64,000 bases of DNA from JANNBN01 sp031430595 (lineage in GTDB: Bacteria > Actinomycetota > Acidimicrobiia > Acidimicrobiales > JANYDT01). The stretch lies in the NCBI GenBank assembly GCA_031430595.1, contig JANPBU010000045.1:110460-174459 (forward strand), in the 5' to 3' direction. Within the stretch, counting starts at the first letter, position 1. The number at the start of each line of letters is the position of its first letter. Positions 60,199 through 64,000 of this stretch are shown one piece after another. Under the pieces are notes generated by a model. It ran no database searches. It was given only the letters and a program-made list of their open reading frames with translations, and was not told the DNA's origin. The position numbers were made by a program, and so were the translations under genes.

Positions 60199-60480
60199 AT
60201 GGCGCTAACCGTCGTCATCACGTATGACATTTCCAACAACGATCAGCGAGCAAAGGTGGCTGCCCGACTTGGTCGATACGGCGTTCGAATTCAGAAGAGT
60301 GTGTTCGAATGTGGCATCGATTCGGAAGAACTTGATGGCCTGATGCGCACCGTTGAGGCGCTGATTAATGTCGAGCATGACGTGGTTCATGCTTTTTCGG
60401 TGTGCCGAAGCTGCCACGGGCAGGTGCGACACCTCGGTCAGGCTGCACCCGTGTTGGAGGAAAGATATTGGATCGTATGA
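60199..60480 (+). CDS. cas2: CRISPR-associated endoribonuclease Cas2
   Basis: 93 residues, the family length. Structural partner of Cas1 in spacer integration. Ferredoxin-like fold with VVITYDISNNDQRAKVAARL (metal-site Asp10), YGVRIQKSVFEC (Arg30 to Cys38) and HAFSVCRSCHGQVRHLG. The frame is open back to 60064, but family alignment puts the start at ATG 60199. No cas1 is adjacent on either side: array 1 lies upstream and array 2 downstream. It could be the last gene of a cas operon cut off by array insertion, or an isolated copy serving cas genes elsewhere. Sequence shows no decay. Confidence 0.93.
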   Translation: MALTVVITYDISNNDQRAKVAARLGRYGVRIQKSVFECGIDSEELDGLMRTVEALINVEHDVVHAFSVCRSCHGQVRHLGQAAPVLEERYWIV

Positions 60481-60600
60481 CCGGCGCAAGCGGACGCCAA
60501 AGGTGCTTTTGGTGCGCAAGCCTGTGACCTGCGGAAATGAAGCTGACGGGTGGCAACCGCCTGAGATCGTCTCCACTGGCGAAAGTTGGTGTGCGCTCCC

Positions 60601-60631
60601 TTGACATATGTGCTGGTCAGCGGGCTATTAT
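60601..60631 (+). promoter_or_regulatory. Promoter of CRISPR array 2
   Basis: A perfect -35 TTGACA (60601-60606) is followed after 19 bases by TATTAT (60626-60631), in an AT-richer patch. Transcription would begin around 60638-60640, directly before the first repeat at 60642. The rest of the 161-base gap after cas2 should be the leader; nothing else in it stands out. Confidence 0.6.
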
Positions 60632-63514
60632 AAAGAGGGGAGTGCGAACTCGCCAAACGCAAGAGTGCGAATTGAAACGATTGCGTCAGGAGAGTTTCTC
60701 GAGTAACTGCGTGTGAGAACTCGCCAATCGCAAGAGTGCGAATTGAAACATTCGAGAACGAAAGTTACGCTCCGGCTTTCGTAGTGTGAGAACTCGCCAA
60801 TCGCAAGAGTGCGAATTGAAACAGTGTTTTGCTCATGTCTCATCCGCTTTCGCAGAGAGTGAGAACTCGCCAATCGCAAGAGTGCGAATTGAAACTTCAT
60901 TAGCAAAATCACCCCCGCTCCAAGCATAACCGTGAGAACTCGCCAATCGCAAGAGTGCGAATTGAAACTACTGCTGCACAAACGTCTGCGCCTTTGCTGC
61001 CGGTGAGAACTCGCCAATCGCAAGAGTGCGAATTGAAACACTAAGCTTCCCGATGAGTGTTTTGCAGCTCCAGAGGTGAGAACTCGCCAATCGCAAGAGT
61101 GCGAATTGAAACAAATGTACTTGATGCCACTACCAAATATTAGAGTGAGAACTCGCCAATCGCAAGAGTGCGAATTGAAACTAACACGCCGGACTTCAAT
61201 ATTATCTAACTGAAAGTGAGAACTCGCCAATCGCAAGAGTGCGAATTGAAACTACTGCTACTCCTTGAACACTGGATGTGCCCAAGGTGTGAGAACTCGC
61301 CAATCGCAAGAGTGCGAATTGAAACGATCCAACGTGCCGGGACTTGTAATTCTCGCTGTCGTGAGAACTCGCCAATCGCAAGAGTGCGAATTGAAACCAG
61401 ACTGCAATTTATCTAGCTCCTTCTCGGCATCACGCAGTGAGAACTCGCCAATCGCAAGAGTGCGAATTGAAACCTAATGAAATTACATCAGAACCTTCTG
61501 TTTCGATGATTGTGAGAACTCGCCAATCGCAAGAGTGCGAATTGAAACATTGCTATTTCACGGGCTCGACACTTTGTGCGCCTGTGAGAACTCGCCAATC
61601 GCAAGAGTGCGAATTGAAACCTTAGTTACTTCTCAACCTTGGGGTGGGTTAGGAGGGGTGAGAACTCGCCAATCGCAAGAGTGCGAATTGAAACATATTG
61701 ATCTTGAGTTGTTGTAGTCATTTGAGAGTAGTGAGAACTCGCCAATCGCAAGAGTGCGAATTGAAACACCACTCGGTACTGGTGATTGGTACTGCGGATG
61801 AACGTGAGAACTCGCCAATCGCAAGAGTGCGAATTGAAACCTTGGGGGGAGGGTGTCACGCGCTCACTACTAAGTCAAGTGAGAACTCGCCAATCGCAAG
61901 AGTGCGAATTGAAACGTTTCTGGCTTACCGAGAACGACGGGAATGCAGTTGTGTGAGAACTCGCCAATCGCAAGAGTGCGAATTGAAACAATCCCGGATA
62001 CGTGTACGTACCCGTGACTGAAATCGTGAGAACTCGCCAATCGCAAGAGTGCGAATTGAAACCTTCTCCAAGCTCGACTTGCATCCACGCTTTTTCAAGT
62101 GAGAACTCGCCAATCGCAAGAGTGCGAATTGAAACCTTTTGCGATCGCTGGAATAGTAAATGTTGAAGTGAGAACTCGCCAATCGCAAGAGTGCGAATTG
62201 AAACTATGTCGCTGTGGGCGAGCGCAACCACTTTCTGTTGTGAGAACTCGCCAATCGCAAGAGTGCGAATTGAAACGTCCCGTCCTCCTCACTCATTTCG
62301 AGGATCTTGAGGGTGAGAACTCGCCAATCGCAAGAGTGCGAATTGAAACTTTTCGGTCATGTATTCGCGGTGGTCTTGTGCCGGGGTGAGAACTCGCCAA
62401 TCGCAAGAGTGCGAATTGAAACACCAAGGTCTGGCCCGTCACCAAACTGTTTGACGAACGTGAGAACTCGCCAATCGCAAGAGTGCGAATTGAAACCTTG
62501 TGTCTGTGACCAAACGAGGTATCGCTCGTTGAAGTGAGAACTCGCCAATCGCAAGAGTGCGAATTGAAACGGTTTTGTTGGCCTACGCTCAGCCATACTG
62601 GCGTGTGAGAACTCGCCAATCGCAAGAGTGCGAATTGAAACAACTACCATAGCCCCCACTGCGTCCAAGTCTGGACGGGCGCGAACTCGCCAATCGCAAG
62701 AGTGCGAATTGAAACACAAGAACGTTCAGCAAAAGAACTCTCAAGCGCTGTGCAAACTCGCCAATCGCAAGGTGCGAATTGAAACGGTTCGGTAGATACT
62801 TATGAGGGCATCAGATATGTGCGAACTCGCCAATCGTAAGAGTGCGAATTGAAACCCCCTTGAAAACCCCTTATCTCACAAAATGAATGAGTGCGAACTC
62901 ACCAATCGCAAGAGTGCGAATTGAAACCCAATATTCCGCAACAGAACGAACCTGGGTACAACGTCGTGCGAACTCGCCAATCGCAAGAGTGCGAATTGAA
63001 CATTCTTCCCGTAGTAGTTCCGTCTTCCTTGTCATGGTGCGAACTCGCCAATCACAAGAGTGCGAATTGAAACAGGCTTTTCCGCACGATTTAACAACTT
63101 GACTCAAGATGTGCGAACTCGCCAATCGCAAGAGTGCGAATTGAAACGATACTGCTAGGTCGGCGATCTTGTCGTCATAGTTAGAGGTGCGAACTCGCCA
63201 ATCGCAAGAGTGCGAATTGAAACGCTTGATCACGTAGGAATCATCACGAATGAAACAGATGTGCGAACTCGCCAATCGCAAGAGTGCGAATTGAAACGAT
63301 GTCGCCACCGTGAAAAATGGTTAGGTCCGAGCGTCGTGCGAACTCGCCAATCGCAAGAGTGCGAATTGAAACAATACGACATGACTGTAAACGTACCCGC
63401 TTCGACGTGAGAACTCGCCAATCGCAAGAGTGCGAATTGAAACCAGCAAACTTCTGCGGTATTATTGCCTCGTAGTCGTGAGAACTCGCCAATCGCAAGA
63501 GTGCGAATTGAAAC

Positions 63515-63553
63515 CAACGACGCAACGTCAGGAACTCCATCTTTCTTCTGGGT
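63515..63553 (+). repeat. Spacer 40 of array 2, first of three identical copies
   Basis: This 39-nt spacer begins CAACGACGCAACG and ends CTTTCTTCTGGGT. The same sequence recurs at 63591-63629 and 63812-63850. The first two copies are adjacent units; the third follows after two unrelated spacers. Confidence 0.95.
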
Positions 63554-63590
63554 GTGAGAACTCGCCAATCGCAAGAGTGCGAATTGAAAC

Positions 63591-63629
63591 CAACGACGCA
63601 ACGTCAGGAACTCCATCTTTCTTCTGGGT
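63591..63629 (+). repeat. Spacer 41 of array 2, second identical copy
   Basis: Identical over 39 nt to the spacer at 63515-63553 and directly next to it with one repeat between, consistent with a unit duplication of 76 bp. Confidence 0.95.
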
Positions 63630-63811
63630 GTGAGAACTCGCCAATCGCAAGAGTGCGAATTGAAACCTTACTGAGCACCTCCTCTGTAAGATTTTGCTCA
63701 AGTGTGAGAACTCGCCAATCGCAAGAGTGCGAATTGAAACTGGAATCATCATTAGCGAGCTTGAACGCACTATCGTGAGAACTCGTCAATCGCAAGAGTG
63801 CGAATTGAAAC

Positions 63812-63850
63812 CAACGACGCAACGTCAGGAACTCCATCTTTCTTCTGGGT
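63812..63850 (+). repeat. Spacer 44 of array 2, third identical copy
   Basis: Identical over 39 nt to the spacers at 63515 and 63591. It is the last spacer of the array, flanked by repeats that each carry a point change (CTCGTC at 63775 and GCGTATTG at 63851). After the array, 63888-64000 is G-rich plus-strand sequence without a gene I can support. Confidence 0.95.
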
Positions 63851-64000
63851 GTGAGAACTCGCCAATCGCAAGAGTGCGTATTGAAACCTGCGCAGTTGCT
63901 GCGTTCGTCGGCGATGCTTGATTAGTGGTTGTTCGCGATTGGGCGGGGGTGGGTGGGTTTGGGGGTATCCGCGTGTGGTCGAGGTCTCCGGGTGAGAGTG

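Larger units (their letters stand above)
60642..63887 (+). CRISPR. CRISPR array 2: 45 repeats of 37 nt, 44 spacers
   Basis: Consensus starts GTGAGAACTCGCCAATCG and ends with AGAGTGCGAATTGAAAC, giving the 8-nt handle ATTGAAAC common in type I and III systems; TCGCA and TGCGA form a 5-bp stem. Repeat starts: 60642, 60713, 60786, 60859, 60932, 61003, 61076, 61145, 61216, 61289, 61361, 61437, 61512, 61584, 61658, 61731, 61804, 61879, 61953, 62026, 62099, 62168, 62240, 62313, 62386, 62460, 62534, 62605, 62679, 62750, 62819, 62891, 62966, 63037, 63111, 63187, 63261, 63336, 63407, 63478, 63554, 63630, 63704, 63775, 63851. Spacers 32-39 nt. Repeats 1 and 30-38 begin GTGC (29 begins GCGC). The last repeat has GCGTATTG. 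Confidence 0.98.

Noticed and set aside
60628..63921. Many short open frames in both directions across array 2, giving peptides with repeated RTRQSQECELK or FNSHSCDWRVLT units
   Set aside because: They are translations of the CRISPR repeat in different frames; length and repetition follow the repeat-spacer period, and there are no start signals.
63922..64000. Possible C-terminal end of a minus-strand gene entering from the right, with a TAA at 63922-63924
   Set aside because: Only 26 codons are visible, Pro/Thr-rich and without a family signature; it could equally be noncoding sequence after the array.

Overview
The window looks like part of an actinobacterial chromosome, most likely from the class Acidimicrobiia. 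The grounds are family content and gene style: moderately high GC, many GTG starts and 1-4 base stop/start overlaps, a DUF2510 protein, a DUF222-HNH gene, a Stealth protein, and a b6f-like quinol:cytochrome c oxidoreductase with a split cytochrome b. No rRNA, tRNA or insertion sequence was seen. No gene-free stretch exceeds 300 bases apart from the CRISPR arrays.

Layout. Positions 1-5,030 hold a cut-off Phd/YefM antitoxin, a Stealth sugar-phosphate transferase, a secreted DUF3224-like protein, lysyl-tRNA synthetase, and a coupled pair (SDR-like plus acyltransferase-like) in which both proteins lack their families' catalytic residues. Positions 5,044-11,503 are a sugar uptake cassette: a divergent ROK repressor, then a binding lipoprotein, ATPase, permease, ROK kinase and a GlmS-like SIS protein, suggesting an amino sugar as substrate. 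A SpoIID/LytB-domain secreted protein follows.

Positions 13,709-20,579 encode a bc/b6f-type complex: a divergent monoheme cytochrome c, an unknown membrane protein, a two-cluster ferredoxin, cytochrome b (b6-like), a subunit IV-like protein, a Rieske protein, a diheme cytochrome c and a second unknown membrane protein. Positions 20,588-36,326 are a complete 14-gene nuoA-N operon. A second complex I cluster follows at once, with nuoA and nuoB at 36,388-37,328 and nuoC,D,H,I,J,K,L,M,N at 43,478-53,323. It has no nuoE, F or G and is split by a 6 kb block (nucleoside hydrolase, exported protein, molybdopterin oxidoreductase, MazEF-type toxin-antitoxin pair, repeat-containing secreted protein). 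Together these genes would pass electrons from NADH, and perhaps ferredoxin through the 11-subunit enzyme, to the quinone pool and on to c-type cytochromes.

Positions 53,350-55,157 are a decayed zone: two N-terminally truncated PIN-domain (VapC-like) remnants flank a DUF222-HNH pseudogene. Then come a DUF2510 protein, an MFS-cNMP-binding fusion, a DsrE-family protein and a divergent HxlR regulator.

The right end is a CRISPR locus. A 13-repeat array of 36-nt hairpin repeats (59,058-59,966) appears to be transcribed leftward. A solitary cas2 (60,199-60,480) separates it from an unrelated 45-repeat array of 37-nt repeats (60,642-63,887) transcribed rightward from a promoter that abuts its first repeat. 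No other cas gene is in the window. The second array shows repeat polymorphism blocks and one spacer present three times.
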